Source of the DNA: Chaetomium olivaceum
Taxonomy: Eukaryota > Ascomycota > Sordariomycetes > Sordariales > Chaetomiaceae
Direction of reading: 5' to 3'
DNA length: 64,000 nucleotides
Assembly (NCBI GenBank): GCA_039881045.1
Contig: JAYWVB010000035.1
Span: 298,314 to 362,313, forward strand
Within the stretch, counting starts at the first letter, position 1. The number at the start of each line of letters is the position of its first letter. The notes beneath the pieces are model-generated. The model ran no database searches and was not told the origin of the DNA. It saw only the letters and a list, made by a program, of their open reading frames with translations. Made by a program: the position numbers and the translations under genes. Shown here one piece after another: positions 32,220 to 43,068 of the stretch.

Positions 32220-34828
32220 GTTGGCATCGACTCGGGCAGGGCGTGGATTTGACTCCCCTGATTCGCTTTGTTCTTCCAAAACTTGCATGGCTTTGCGGCG
32301 GTATTTCGCACACACGACCACAGGGATGGAGGCTATGATATCGGGGATCCGGGTTCATCGGCGTAGCTTTACATGGAATCTGAAGATGCGCTTTTGAGCA
32401 ACTGTTACCGGGGTTTTGTTGGCGCGAGCCGACTAATCTCGTGGGATCGGTGACGACGGCCACATCAGGGGCAAACCTTCGGGGTCGCGGTTCCGGCAGG
32501 TTTGGATGGACTTTATTCTTCGGGATATGCCATACCGTAATGGAAAGTCCAAATTTGAGTATTGATGCGCTCAACCACCTTGCCTGCCGTCCTCTTCGCC
32601 CATTCTCGGATACCCACGGCTGACTTACACCAGCGCCAAAATGTGGGCACGTAGGCGACGGACGATCCGTTGGGGTACATGTTTACCTAACACGATACCA
32701 GATATAGGCTTAGCAGTGCCAGAATGCGAACCCCGAGACTACGAAACGGGATGTGCGGATACATTCTTCAATCTCTGGGGTCGCGGTCCAGCCCAGCCGA
32801 ACATGTATGTTAACTATTACCTACCTATGTGCGCAGTAATGATGGCTCCCCTCACTATTCCTCCGTCTCCACGCAGAGTTATTGCCGCCGCCCGCCTCCC
32901 AGTGCTAGGTAGTCATGCGTTGATTGTTCCCACGCTTTGATCAGCCCTTCGCTACTTGTAGCTCTTAACAAACCTGAACCACCGAGAAGCTTCCCAGGAG
33001 GGGCAGCAGCTTAGGGTTCGGGTTTGTGAGCCGAAGCTTGGCACGAGCTGTGGGCTGCGATGACGAAATGGTTTTCCGGGTAGATTTAGATGACTGCGTC
33101 ACTGCGTCTTCGACATTCTGAGTGATTCCAAGCTTGAAGCGTCTGCATGTCATTTTCCCCGATGGTGTGCAAACGGTACTTGCCTTGCGGACCAACATTA
33201 CAATATATCGCATGTCCTTTCGGTATCGCGAACTCCAAGAGTGAGTCTTCAGTGTGCCTGCTAAGGATTGCGGGGGAGGGGTAAAGTCGATCAGCTGCAA
33301 AAGGCGGCCGCCGAATGACGAGGTTTTACATCCCAGAAATTCCTTCTATTGGCGAGGATTCCAAGGAGTGTTCCACGGTGTCAGCCCGATCAAAGTCGAC
33401 AATCACTATAAAAATCTGTCGCTTGGAACCCAGCTTGAAGACGTTGCCTGCCCAAGTCATACGAGCTGTCGTCGGCTGGGCCGTCCCGCTTCCCGACATC
33501 GCCCGCAAATGCTCGCGACAGGTTTCGGCACGCCAACTGCGAAGCAATGAGAAAGTGGTCAGGTCACAAGTCTGCGCCTCGTACCTCGCGAGTCTCGGTG
33601 TTCCGTGCCGGCTCACGCCTGTCGGGCGCCACTGTGGAATGTGGAGCTACCGGCCGCATCGGAGTCGACCCCGTGGACCACACAGTTCCCAACAAGCCTC
33701 GTGCGCTTGCCCTTCTGCCACCGTGTTCTCGAAGTTTTGAGGGTCCCAGACTTCGGATGAGCCACGAGGTAATTGGATTGGGTCCTGGTTGGATGCAACA
33801 GGTGGGTCATTCGGCAAGACCTGGACGGATGCACAAGACGTCCTGTCTCCAACAGAGTGTGGCTGCATGCAAGCTTGGCCTAGCTACCTCGAGATATGCA
33901 AGGAGCCGGCCGCTGTTATCTTAGACCTCGTCGCTGTCGGCTTGGGGGCTGTTGGCCTTTTGTGAGAAGCGGCGGCTCCCAACCGCTGTCTCAAAGGTTG
34001 TTCCAGCTTTGCGGCGTAGTCGAGGGCGGCGGCACAACACATCTAGAAACAGCGCCGGAATCTGTTGGGGATCACATCTCACCCTAGCATGGCAGCCGGC
34101 CATTTTGGGAGGCCCCCTCTTCCCTACCGGTTCGTTCTCGGGGGGCAAAATGTTTCGTTTCCATTCTTTTCGGTCACTCTTCTCTCGACCGCAAGAAGCC
34201 CGCCTTAATTTAGAGTGGGAGAGGATCTGGCCGTGGTCCGGGCCGACCCTGGCCAACAGACTCGTGGACCTTTGGCGATGTAGCGAAACCCAGAATGAGG
34301 CATCCTGTGTGAAGTCGGTAACCGCGCCGCAGTTGGTTTCTGCAAGCGGCTGCAGCTTTCTGTTCCAGGTTGCTGTGAGTAATAACGTAATGCAGCTAGT
34401 TAGTTACTTCTTCCAGGTTGAGTTTGTGCATGCGGGCCAAGGTCTGTCAGCACCTGCACCAGCTGCCCTTGCGCCCAAGGCAGGCGCATCTCACCCTCCC
34501 GCCCCAGCCATCCCATGCCCCCCTCCCCCTTCCCACCTTCCTTCGGTCCACAGGCCCCCCCCCTCTCTTATAGCACCTTGCCCTGCTCGCAGCCTTCCCT
34601 CTTTCCACCCCGCCTTACTTGGAACCTTTGCAACTTTCCACGCTTCGTTTTTTTTGCGATTTTGCGATTTCATTTCGTGCGATACCCATCCGCGCAGATA
34701 TCTAACTACCTACATCATTTGTTTGTTTTTCTTGGCTTACATCTTGATTATTACTTCCGACATTAACTGGCTGGGAAACCCCACCTCTCACAACCCTCTA
34801 ACGGGTGTGACGACACTCACCAGCCGCC
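32220..34828. other. Intergenic plus leader upstream of DUF3824 gene
   Basis: 2.6 kb. No gene supported. The distal 400 bp are pyrimidine-rich and probably the leader of the next gene. A GTGAGT...CTTCTTCCAG pair (34375-34416, 42 nt) could be a leader intron. A frame of 294 codons ends overlapping the next start codon (see findings). Confidence 0.5.
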
Positions 34829-37800
34829 ATGCCTGAGGTGTACCGCGAGGCCCGCTACATGCGGGAGCGGGACACGTCTCCCTCTGACGACGAGGGTTAC
34901 AAGAGGACGACAGTGCGCCGGTACAAGGTGACCCCCGATCGCGTCGAGCGTGTCGAGCGCGAGGTGGACGTCGTCGAGGAGGAGCGCCGCAGTCGATATG
35001 CCCCCATTCGCCGCTCTAGCCGGGACGATGTCATCGAGGTGGACCGTCGGGTCGATCGCCTCTACATTCCCGAGAAGCCCCGGTCGACCTACGACCCTTC
35101 TCCCCATAGCGCAACCTACGTTGAGCGCCAGGTCATTGAGCGTGAGCGCGAGAGGGAACCCAGAGAAGACCACTACACAAGGGTCGATCGAGTCGAGTAT
35201 CGCGGGGATACGCCTCGAAGCGCCGTTGTGGAGCGCGAGAGAGTTATCGAGCGCGAGGAGCGGGATGATGACTACCGCCGCGGCAGCGACAGAGACCGCG
35301 GCGGCCGGACCGTGTTCGAGTCGTCCAAGGAAGTCGAACGGGTTGATCGCCACGACGTTCACTCACCAAGAGAATGGGAACGTCGCTCGTACTGGGACGA
35401 CGAGAACCAGACCGAGGTGCGCGTCGAAAAGAGGGTCGAGCACCGGGATTCACATGGCGGCGAAGTCCGTGTAGAACGCCGTGTCGAAGAACGCCGCGAC
35501 GACGGCTATATTCCCGGAGGTGCCGATGTTGAGCGCTGGCGCAAAGAGACCGAGTACTACGAGCCTGCACAGGCCCCCGCTCCCATCGTTATTCGACAGC
35601 GCGCCCCGGAGCAGAAGATCATCCTCCAAGAGGCCCCGCCGGCGACGGTCGTCATTCGGGATCAGGCCCCGGACAACCGGGAGATTGCCCTTACCCGCCA
35701 GGGATCGCGCGATGGCGAGTATTACTACCATCGTGAGTCTCGTGAAGTTGGCCCTTACCGAGGAGAGCGTCGCGAGGAGGAGTATGCGATGGCGCGCTAT
35801 GACGACGACCGGCACCGGCACCACCACCACCATCACCACCACCGCCGCCATCATCGCGAAGGTTACAGCGATGCTGAATCTGACGACGGCTATTACGTGA
35901 AGCGTACCATCACCCGGCGGGAGCGTAGCGCATCGAGCAGCCCACACCGCAAGCGCCATATCGCTGAAGGAGCCCTCGCCGGGGCTGGTATCTCCGCTAT
36001 CCTCGCATCCAGACGTGACTCACATGGTGAGTACAAGCAAAACCGCGGTCGCAAGGTTCTTGCTGGCGCAGCCATTGGCGCCCTTGGTACCGAAGTCGCC
36101 AGGCGCGCACATAGTGCTTACCAAGAACGCCACCCTGACGAGCATGAGAGAGAACGTTCCCGTTCTCGCTCGCGCCCTCCTCATTCGAGGCTCAAGACCG
36201 GTCTTGGGATCGCTGCCGTTGCCCTCGCGGCCGCCGGCGCCGCCAAATACTACCAGAGCAACAAGGTTGAGAAGGAGGAGATGAACCGTGGCCGGGCACT
36301 CCACCGCGATAGTGACTCAGACCGGTCTCCCAGCCGGAAGCGGTCCAAGAGCCGAGCTTCTTCCATGGCCAAGGCCGGTCTAGGTACGGCCGCCGCCGTC
36401 GGGCTCGTCCAGCACTACCGCCATAAGAGCAAGTCGCGAGATGGCAAGTCGAGAGATGGCAAGAGCCGGTCTCGCTCGCGCCTCCGCACTGGTGCCGAGA
36501 TTCTGGCCGCCGGTCTTGCTGGTGCCGGCGCCAAGAAGCTGTATGACCGCCGCAAGGATAAGAAGGAAGAAGAACAGGAGCGGGATCGAGAACGCGAGCG
36601 AGAGCTCAGTGGCGATGATGAGTATTACGACCGCGACGCGCGCGACTACCACCGCCGTAGCAGGAGCAGAAGTTTAACTCGGTCCGGACCCACGTACCCC
36701 GACGGTGACTCTTCCGTAGCTGATCCTGAGCTAGGCATGGTTGAGTACGGCGCTCACCCCCTGTATGCGGACCCCCCGCAACGAAACGAGAGGGGACCAG
36801 CGGCAGAGGGGTATGAGTCTGCGGCAGAGGAGCGGAACCGCAGACGGAGGAGGAGACGCAGTGGGACATCACGAGGTGAAGACGATTATTCGGCGGACAG
36901 TGAGGCGGAGACCGACAAAAAGGCAGATAAGAAGCGCAGTGGGAGTAGGCTGCGCGACCTTGCTGCTGGTGCTGCGGCAGCAGGCGCAGCAGCCATTGGA
37001 ATTAAAAAGTATAACGACAAAAAAGACAAAGGAAAGGAGAAGGAGAAGGATGAGAGGGACCGTGAGAGAGACAGGGAGAGGGACAGGGATAGGGATAGGG
37101 AGAGAGAGAGGGACAGGGAGAGAGACAGGGAGAGGGAGAGAAATAGAGAGAGGGAGAGGGATAGGGGGTTGGAAAGGGACCGGCGGCGTGAGTGATTTTA
37201 TCTAGTAACATTCCCGATTGGCGTGCTAACAACTACTAGGCTATGGCGACGACGCTCCGCCAGACGGCTATGATAATTATGGTCGCCGTGCTCCTTCCCC
37301 GCCTCATGCGTCCGGTGGTTATTACAACCCACCGCCGGTGGTTCCTCCCAGCGCCCAGCCTCCCGCCAACGGCTTCACACAACACCCCAATCTCGCCAGC
37401 ACCAACCTCAATCAAGCCTACACGCCGTATCCCCGGACACGACATACACCCCCTATACCCCGCCTATGCCGGGGCCGCCCCCAAATTCGGCTGCACCATA
37501 CACTCCTTACACGCCGCCCATGCCGGGTCCCACCCCGGATCCGGCTGCACCATACACGGCGTACACGCCGCCCATGCCAGGACCGCCACCGAACCCGGCT
37601 GCGGCACCAGGCCCTGTGCCTCCGCCGATGCCTCCACCGACAGACCCCACGGGCCCTGAACATGTGAGTGACGCTTTTCGTGCTGGTCGTTCCACTCTAG
37701 AGCCAGAAGCTGCCGCTCGCTCCGTTGATGGTGACAAGAAGGGTGCGTCCTCTCGCGCTTGAGAGACCAGCCTCCCTCATCGCGCTACAGCAGGAGCTTG

Positions 37801-38879
37801 GACTGACCGTTCATGTGTTTGTAGATCGTGTAATACCGCCGGACACCACTCCCCCTGCAGGCTCGACAACGTCGGAGGTGGAACCACCGGACACCCCTCG
37901 CACAGCCAAGTCTGTCATCTTCATCCCGTTGTCTCCCAAATCATCTGCCACGCTCCGCCGTCACCGCGAGAGCCAAGCAACCAAGTCTGAGACGGAAGAC
38001 ATGGCCAGCGATAGCGATGACAATCGTAAACGCGGCAAGAAACCGGCCGACGATGAACCTGACAAGCCACGCCGTCGCCGCAACTCGGATACATCTTCAG
38101 ACCGTCCATCTGCCTCTAGTCGCCGGTCGCGCGACAAGGAAGCCACTTCCGAGACCGACGACGAGGATGCAATCGAGATGCTACCGGATCGCTTCGATGC
38201 CCAAGGCCGCCCGCTTGACGGATCTGGGTCTTCTCGCGGCGGCGGTTCGGACTGGCACAGCCGGCGCGGGGACTTTGAGTACCGGAGTCCGCGCGGCGCC
38301 AACGGGACTCAAATGCGTGGGGAGTGGGGTGTTGCGGGGGCCGACGCTGAGACGGTGGAACGCATCGTGCGGGATGTTACTGGAGTGTTGGAAGGCAGGG
38401 GTAGCTGGATGGGTTTAATTGGCGGGATTCTGAGTGGGAGCTTGCTGAAGCCGGGTGGTGGTGATGATGAGGATGATGATGATGATAAGGGGCGCGGGAA
38501 ATCACCGGACCGGATTCAGGATCGTGATCGTGAGCGTGAGCGTGAGCGTGAGCGTGATCGTGATCGTGATCGTGATAGAAGCCGAGATGGTAGGGATGAT
38601 GACAAACGGAGGCGAAGGAGGGACGAAGATAGAGACGAGGATAGACGGAGGCGTAGGCGAGATGACGAGAGAGGTGAGAGTAGCAGTCGAAGCAGGCGAG
38701 AGGATGAGAGGGGCGAGAGCAGTAGACATGCGGCGGATAGGCGGACTCGGGGGCGGGAGAGGGACGGTTATGACGATGACGACGATGATGAGCACTATTA
38801 CGAGGATAGGAAACGGAGGAGTCGTGGAAGAGAAGATCGGTATGAGAGGGGGGTAGGGAGATCACAGACTTGGGGATGA
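34829..38879 (+). CDS. DUF3824-type low-complexity protein, one-base frame break
   Basis: Function unknown. Exons 34829-37187, 37240-37742 and 37825-38879. Most of the chain is Arg, Asp, Glu and Ser. It has a His run (near 35821-35850) and long RE/RD repeats. Set in this are five or six Gly/Ala-rich hydrophobic segments, each flanked by basic residues: GALAGAGISAIL, KVLAGAAIGALG, KTGLGIAAVALAAAGAA, AKAGLGTAAAVGLV, RTGAEILAAGLAGAGA and RDLAAGAAAAGAAAIG. Exon 2 is Pro/Tyr-rich with 54-bp repeats. One C appears to be missing from the C4 run at 37431-37434. With five C the frame reads from YTPYP into DTTYTPYTPPMPG and then into exon 3, for about 1305 aa. The C-terminal part contains SWMGLIGGILSGSLL and more RD/RE repeats. 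The low complexity makes exact exon limits less sure. Confidence 0.72.
37460..37640 (+). repeat. 54-bp coding tandem repeat
   Basis: Three full units starting at 37460, 37514 and 37568 plus a partial fourth at 37622. Each encodes an 18-residue Pro/Tyr-rich unit of the type PPMPGPxPxxAAPYTxYT; the ATG of each unit is exactly 54 bp from the next. Confidence 0.9.
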
Positions 38880-39191
38880 GGTTGACTGACGACGGCTGAT
38901 GACTTATGATTGCTCTGATTTCTGCTTTTGTTTTGCATTTTTTTGTTCTTTTCGTTTCTTGATATTATCTACGCTAGATATGATGCTTGGATGTTTCGGT
39001 TACAGATGCGCTAGTTTAATATTTCCCTGTTTTAAGATACGAATATCATGATTTATGTCGGTTTTGTCTTTGATGCTTTCATTGCCAGAGTGATATTATA
39101 CACAACAATAATACTCTATACCAAAAGCGCCGTGAATGTGCACCTATCGTGGTATATGGGGCCCTAACATACACATACATAACCGACCACT
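38880..39191. other. 3' region between convergent DUF3824 and DnaJ genes
   Basis: AT-rich, short, consistent with two 3' UTRs. Nothing else seen. Confidence 0.6.
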
Positions 39192-40614
39192 CTATAACTC
39201 GTCGTGCTCATTGTCACGCATAACCGGTTTATCGGGCCTCCCGCTGTCCTTATGCAAATCAACACCCTTCTTCGCCCGCCACTTCTCAAACACGGCCCAC
39301 AGGTCCTTCTCCATGCCGCTATCCATCTGGTCGGGTAGCACGACGGTGTACTCGACGTATAGATTCCCAAACTCGGTTTTGTGGTACACGCTGTCGCCGT
39401 CCTCGTGCCACTTGGGCATGCCCTCCCCGGGCACCGTCTCGACATGGTTCGGCTGCCCACCACCACCCCGCGCTCCCGGCCGAGCCGCACCACGTGCCCG
39501 TCCAGATGCGTAACATTGCGCGTCCACCCGCCCATCAGCGCCTCCCGCAGCGACAACACCTCCCGCCAGAAGAGATCGTCCTGCCGCCGCCGGAAGAAGA
39601 CACCATCGACCCGGTCCGGGTTGCTCTCCTCCCCTTCCAGCTCGGGCTCCTTCTCGACGACCTGCACGATCAAATCCCCCGCGACATAGTCCGGGCTGGC
39701 ATCCGCCTCGTTCTCGTACGCGATGCGCACGCCGTCCGCCATGCCGCGCTGCACCGTCAGCGACACCGTCGCGGGCTTCCGCACCACGCGCTCCCCGCCA
39801 CACGCCTTGCAGCGGTGCTTGATGCTCTTGCCGCGGCCGCCGCACGCGTCGCACTGCATCTGCACCTGCGTGACCATCCCGGGAGCGATCTGCTGGCGCA
39901 CCGTGCGCACGCCGCGGCCCTGGCAGGCCGCGCACGCGTGCACGACCCGGTCGGCGGCGCCCGTCCCCTCGCACTCCTCGCAGATCTCCTGCTTGTTCCA
40001 TTGGAACTCGGTCGTGCGGCCGTTGTAGAAGTCGCGCAGCGAGACGGGGACCTTGACTTCGACGTTGTGGCCGCGCCGCTGGCCGGGCTGGCTGCCGTAG
40101 TGCCCGCCGCCGCCGAAGAAGCGGCTGAAGAGGTCGAATGGGTCGTGTCCGCCGCCGTTTCCCCCGCCTTGCTGCTTGCGTTGTTTGAAGGCGTCGTAGC
40201 CGAGCTGGTCGTAGATTTGGCGGGATTCGGCGTCGGAGAGCGCTTCGTAGGCTTCGGCTACTAGGACGAACTTGTCGTGGGCTGTTGGGTCGTTGCTGGA
40301 GAAGGGGGGGGATGGGTTGTTAGATGGGTTGTGTGGGAATGGGAGGACGGGAGGATGTTTGAGAAGGGCAGGTGAACTCACGGGTTCTTGTCGGGGTGGT
40401 ATTTCTTGCTGAGTTGTCTGTATGCCGACTTGATCTGCCGCTCGGAGGCTTGCTTATCGAGGCCGAGGACCTAGGAGTGGTTTGGTGTTAGAGGAACGAC
40501 TTCAGAGAATATAAAAGGGGGGAATCCCAAGCGCACCTTGTAGTAGTCCTCGGCGCAAAGCGCAACCTGGGCCAGTGCCAAAAGCGGCAGCAGAATGGTC
40601 TTGAGTAACCTCAT
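39192..40614 (-). CDS. scj1: ER luminal DnaJ (Hsp40), Scj1-like, with HDEL; one-base frame break
   Basis: Co-chaperone of Kar2/BiP for folding and quality control in the ER lumen. Exons 40614-40537, 40470-40382 and 40295-39192. Exon 1 is a signal peptide (MRLLKTILLPLLALAQVALC). The J domain spans exons 1-3 with the HPD motif in KKYHPDKNP. A Gly/Phe-rich linker (FFGGGGHYGSQ) follows. The zinc-binding region has four CxxCxGxG-type repeats (CEECEGTG, CAACQGRG, CDACGGRG, CKACGGER). The substrate domain follows, and the C terminus is HDEL, the ER-retrieval signal. The frame breaks after RERGVVV: the sequel QPNHVETVPGEGMPKW and the HDEL are in another frame. One missing G (minus strand) in the run at 39456-39458 explains it. 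With that base the product is 423 aa, normal for Scj1. Confidence 0.9.
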
Positions 40615-41357
40615 GATGGTATGCGCTGCGGCCGCAATGGCCAAGCTGTCCGTCCACTTGCGCTTTCAGAAGCCAATTGGTGGCGAGAAAGGGATTGGTA
40701 GAGTATGTGTTTGGGCCGGCGGAGGGGCGCGCACGTCTGTAATGAGCGACAGGAAGTGGGAGGGAAATGTGGTGGTTTGGGTGGAGGGAAAAAGGATTGT
40801 GATGGTGTCTGATATCTGGTATGGACATGTAATCCATGCAAAGGACACTTCTTTGAACCTGGGCGCATTGCCAAGCATTTTCGGCAAAGCCGTGATCTTC
40901 AATCCCCTACCAGAGGTCTTGGCATCCTCCACTCTCAACGTGCTTTCGCGTACTTGTATAGATTTCTCCACTCTCCACCAGTCCACCAACCAGAGGTACC
41001 CAGTGGTACCCAGTGGTACCTCAGCCCGCCGACCATCTTTGCTCTTCGCTCTCCCGTACCAGTCACACCCAGCTCATTAGATCGTGAGGTCAACCACGAT
41101 AATACCGTACCCTCGGCTCCTCCTCAGGGATCGAGGCAGGGAAGTCTGTTGGGCAGCTCATGATACCTTAATGTCACGTCGTTTTCACAGAGACTCCAAC
41201 GTTGCAGTTTTGGATGTTTGTTTTGTTTCACTGGCGTGTGGCTGGCGTCTATGATTACTTAGGCCTTAGCTGATGGCGTCGTTGCAAAAACAGCAACTTC
41301 CCGATCCATCCTCGGCCGTAACGCATAAACGCTCTTCTGAAGCCTTGCGCAGCAAAA
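40615..41357. other. Intergenic upstream of scj1
   Basis: Promoter of scj1 and 3' end of the next gene. A short duplicated word (CAGTGGTACC) occurs near 41000-41020. No gene seen. Confidence 0.55.
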
Positions 41358-42512
41358 CTAGTTGCCATTCTTGCGGATAAGGCGGTTTTTGTTCCGCAGC
41401 TCCCGGTCCTTCTTGCGAAGCTCCTGGTCCTTCTTGCTAAGCTCCTGGTCCTTCTTGCGAATCGCCTCCTTCAAGCGCTCGAGTTCGCCCGAAGCCTTCT
41501 TCACCTTTGGCTTTCTAGGCTTCCGAGCTTCATCGACATCCGCTGCCAGTTGCTTCTCGCACGCCTCCTGGAGAACCTCGGTAATGGTGGCGAGGGGAAT
41601 ATGAACTCGCGCATCAACGTCGTCGGAATTCCTATGTTTCTTGCAAGTTAGTCATAGATATTCAGGCCAAGATGGGCATCGGAAGAGAGAGAGAGGGGAC
41701 AAGGAAACGGAAAGCGGAAAACGTACGCTGCGCGAGTAAGCTCTGCGGGTAAAATTTGGCCAGGGAGCAAGTCCGAGGCGTAGATATCGATACTTGCGGT
41801 CTCGTCGGACAAAGGCACCTAGTCCAAGACCGTCTGGATGTCACCGTTCTCATCTCGAATCCACATGCTGATAGCGGAGCGGTCCAGGGCGCTAGCTGTC
41901 TTGCTAGCGCGATCCATGCCACGGGCGTAGAACACATCCAGGCAGAGAACTATCTGGATACCATTTTCTTGAAAGTACTCCTTATACCGTGCCTCCAACT
42001 TGTCTCTAGTGAAATGATGGGCATAAGAAATTTCGACGACCAAGAACGGGCAACGAGCTCCCGGTTTTCCAGACATCCTGGAACAAATAGCCACGTCGGG
42101 GCTCATATCGAAGATATGAAACTCTTGATTGCCTCTAACCTCGGCGGGCTTTTGGTAACAGGAGCCGAGGAGCGGTGGAAGGGCGTCGTGCCGGACCCAT
42201 TTACTCGTCTGGCCGGTAATCGAGTCCGCAAAGATGTCGCAAAGGTCGAGCGAGGTGGATAGAACTCGTTTTCTTTTTCTTAAACTGGACCACGCCACAG
42301 CTGTAGTCAAACGTGCCAGGGTCGCTGCGGGTTTCGGTCTGTAGAAGTATGAGATACTGCTCTGGTGAAACCTCGAAAGCCATGCCTCCGAAGGGCTCGC
42401 GGGGAGAGTCATGATCGAGATCCTCCAGTTGCTGGAGCAAGTCTTCGAAGCTGCCCAGAGCATTGTCGCGTGGGAAGTCGTCCATTTCGTCCATGATGAA
42501 TTGAAGACTCAT
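41358..42512 (-). pseudogene. Damaged gene of a fungal Uma2/PD-(D/E)XK-like family
   Basis: The best-preserved part reads SPDVAICSRM, then FLVVEISYAHHFTRDKLEARYKEYFQENGIQ, an arrangement (Asp; Glu-x-Ser; helix with Lys) resembling the Uma2/DUF820 nuclease fold. That is inference from motif order only. The N-terminal part (MSLQFIMDEMDDFP to GVVQFKKKK) and the core (KRVLSTSLDLCDIFADS) are in different frames; one extra T in 42268-42277 would explain it. The core ends at an in-frame TAG (41821-41819), yet the frame stays open beyond it (VPLSDETASIDIYASDLLPGQILP) to a good GTACGT donor at 41726. The next exon (41631-41358) continues in frame (VHIPLATITEVLQEACEK) and ends in a coiled coil with 21-bp repeats. 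Two defects plus an intact downstream exon suggest decay. Confidence 0.55.
41402..41463 (-). repeat. 21-bp coding tandem repeat
   Basis: Nearly three copies of a 21-bp unit (41402-41422, 41423-41443 and a partial copy from 41444) encode KKDQEL[S/R]-type heptads in the C-terminal coiled coil. Confidence 0.85.
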
Positions 42513-43068
42513 CCCAATGCTCCAGAAGAAGGAGGTGGTTTCCGAGAAGGGAAGATGGATGGTGGGGGATGGTGGGGTGAACCGAATACGTTTTGCCAAG
42601 ACCTTTAAACGACGCGCGATCCTCAGTCGCTGGCAGATCTTGCTTGGCATTTTCTTCATTGCACTGTGTAAACATTGTTGCGCACATGTCGGCCCCGGCA
42701 ACAACCTTTGGAACATTCAGCCCTAACCCTAGGAGGCAAGACGGCGACACCACCCTTCATCAGTCGCCCACCCCATACCCACATGCCATTGCGTAATAAG
42801 TGACCGGATAAGAGTAGGGCCATAGGATTGTATCCGGGCGTAGCTTATACTTTCTCCCGCTCACATTCATTCTCACCCTCCTTCTCACCTGCAGCCTTCT
42901 CACTCACTGGTCACCCAGCTCTCTGTCTCCCCTTTTCTCCTCCCTTCTCTCCTCCTTTCGTTCCCCCCTTTCTTCCCCCCTTATCTTCCATAACCACCAT
43001 CACCATCACCACCCCCAACAACAACAGAACCAACCCACCACCACCACAACAACAACCAGCCGCCCACC
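42513..43068. other. Divergent promoter region, damaged gene and methyltransferase
   Basis: 556 bp. It contains CCCTAACCCTA (42721-42731), nearly two telomere-type units. The 150 bp before the methyltransferase start are very CT-rich. Confidence 0.6.
42721..42731. promoter_or_regulatory. Telobox-like CCCTAACCCTA
   Basis: Two telomere-type units in a divergent promoter region. Such teloboxes bind Myb-type telomere proteins in some fungal promoters; function here is unproven. Confidence 0.4.

Noticed and set aside
35450..35959. Hydrophobic minus frame with valine runs inside the DUF3824 gene
   Set aside because: It is the complement of His and Asp codon repeats, not a membrane protein.
37050..37180. 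AGGGAGAG-like array as a satellite
   Set aside because: It encodes the RE/RD repeat of the DUF3824 protein in frame, so it is coding low complexity.
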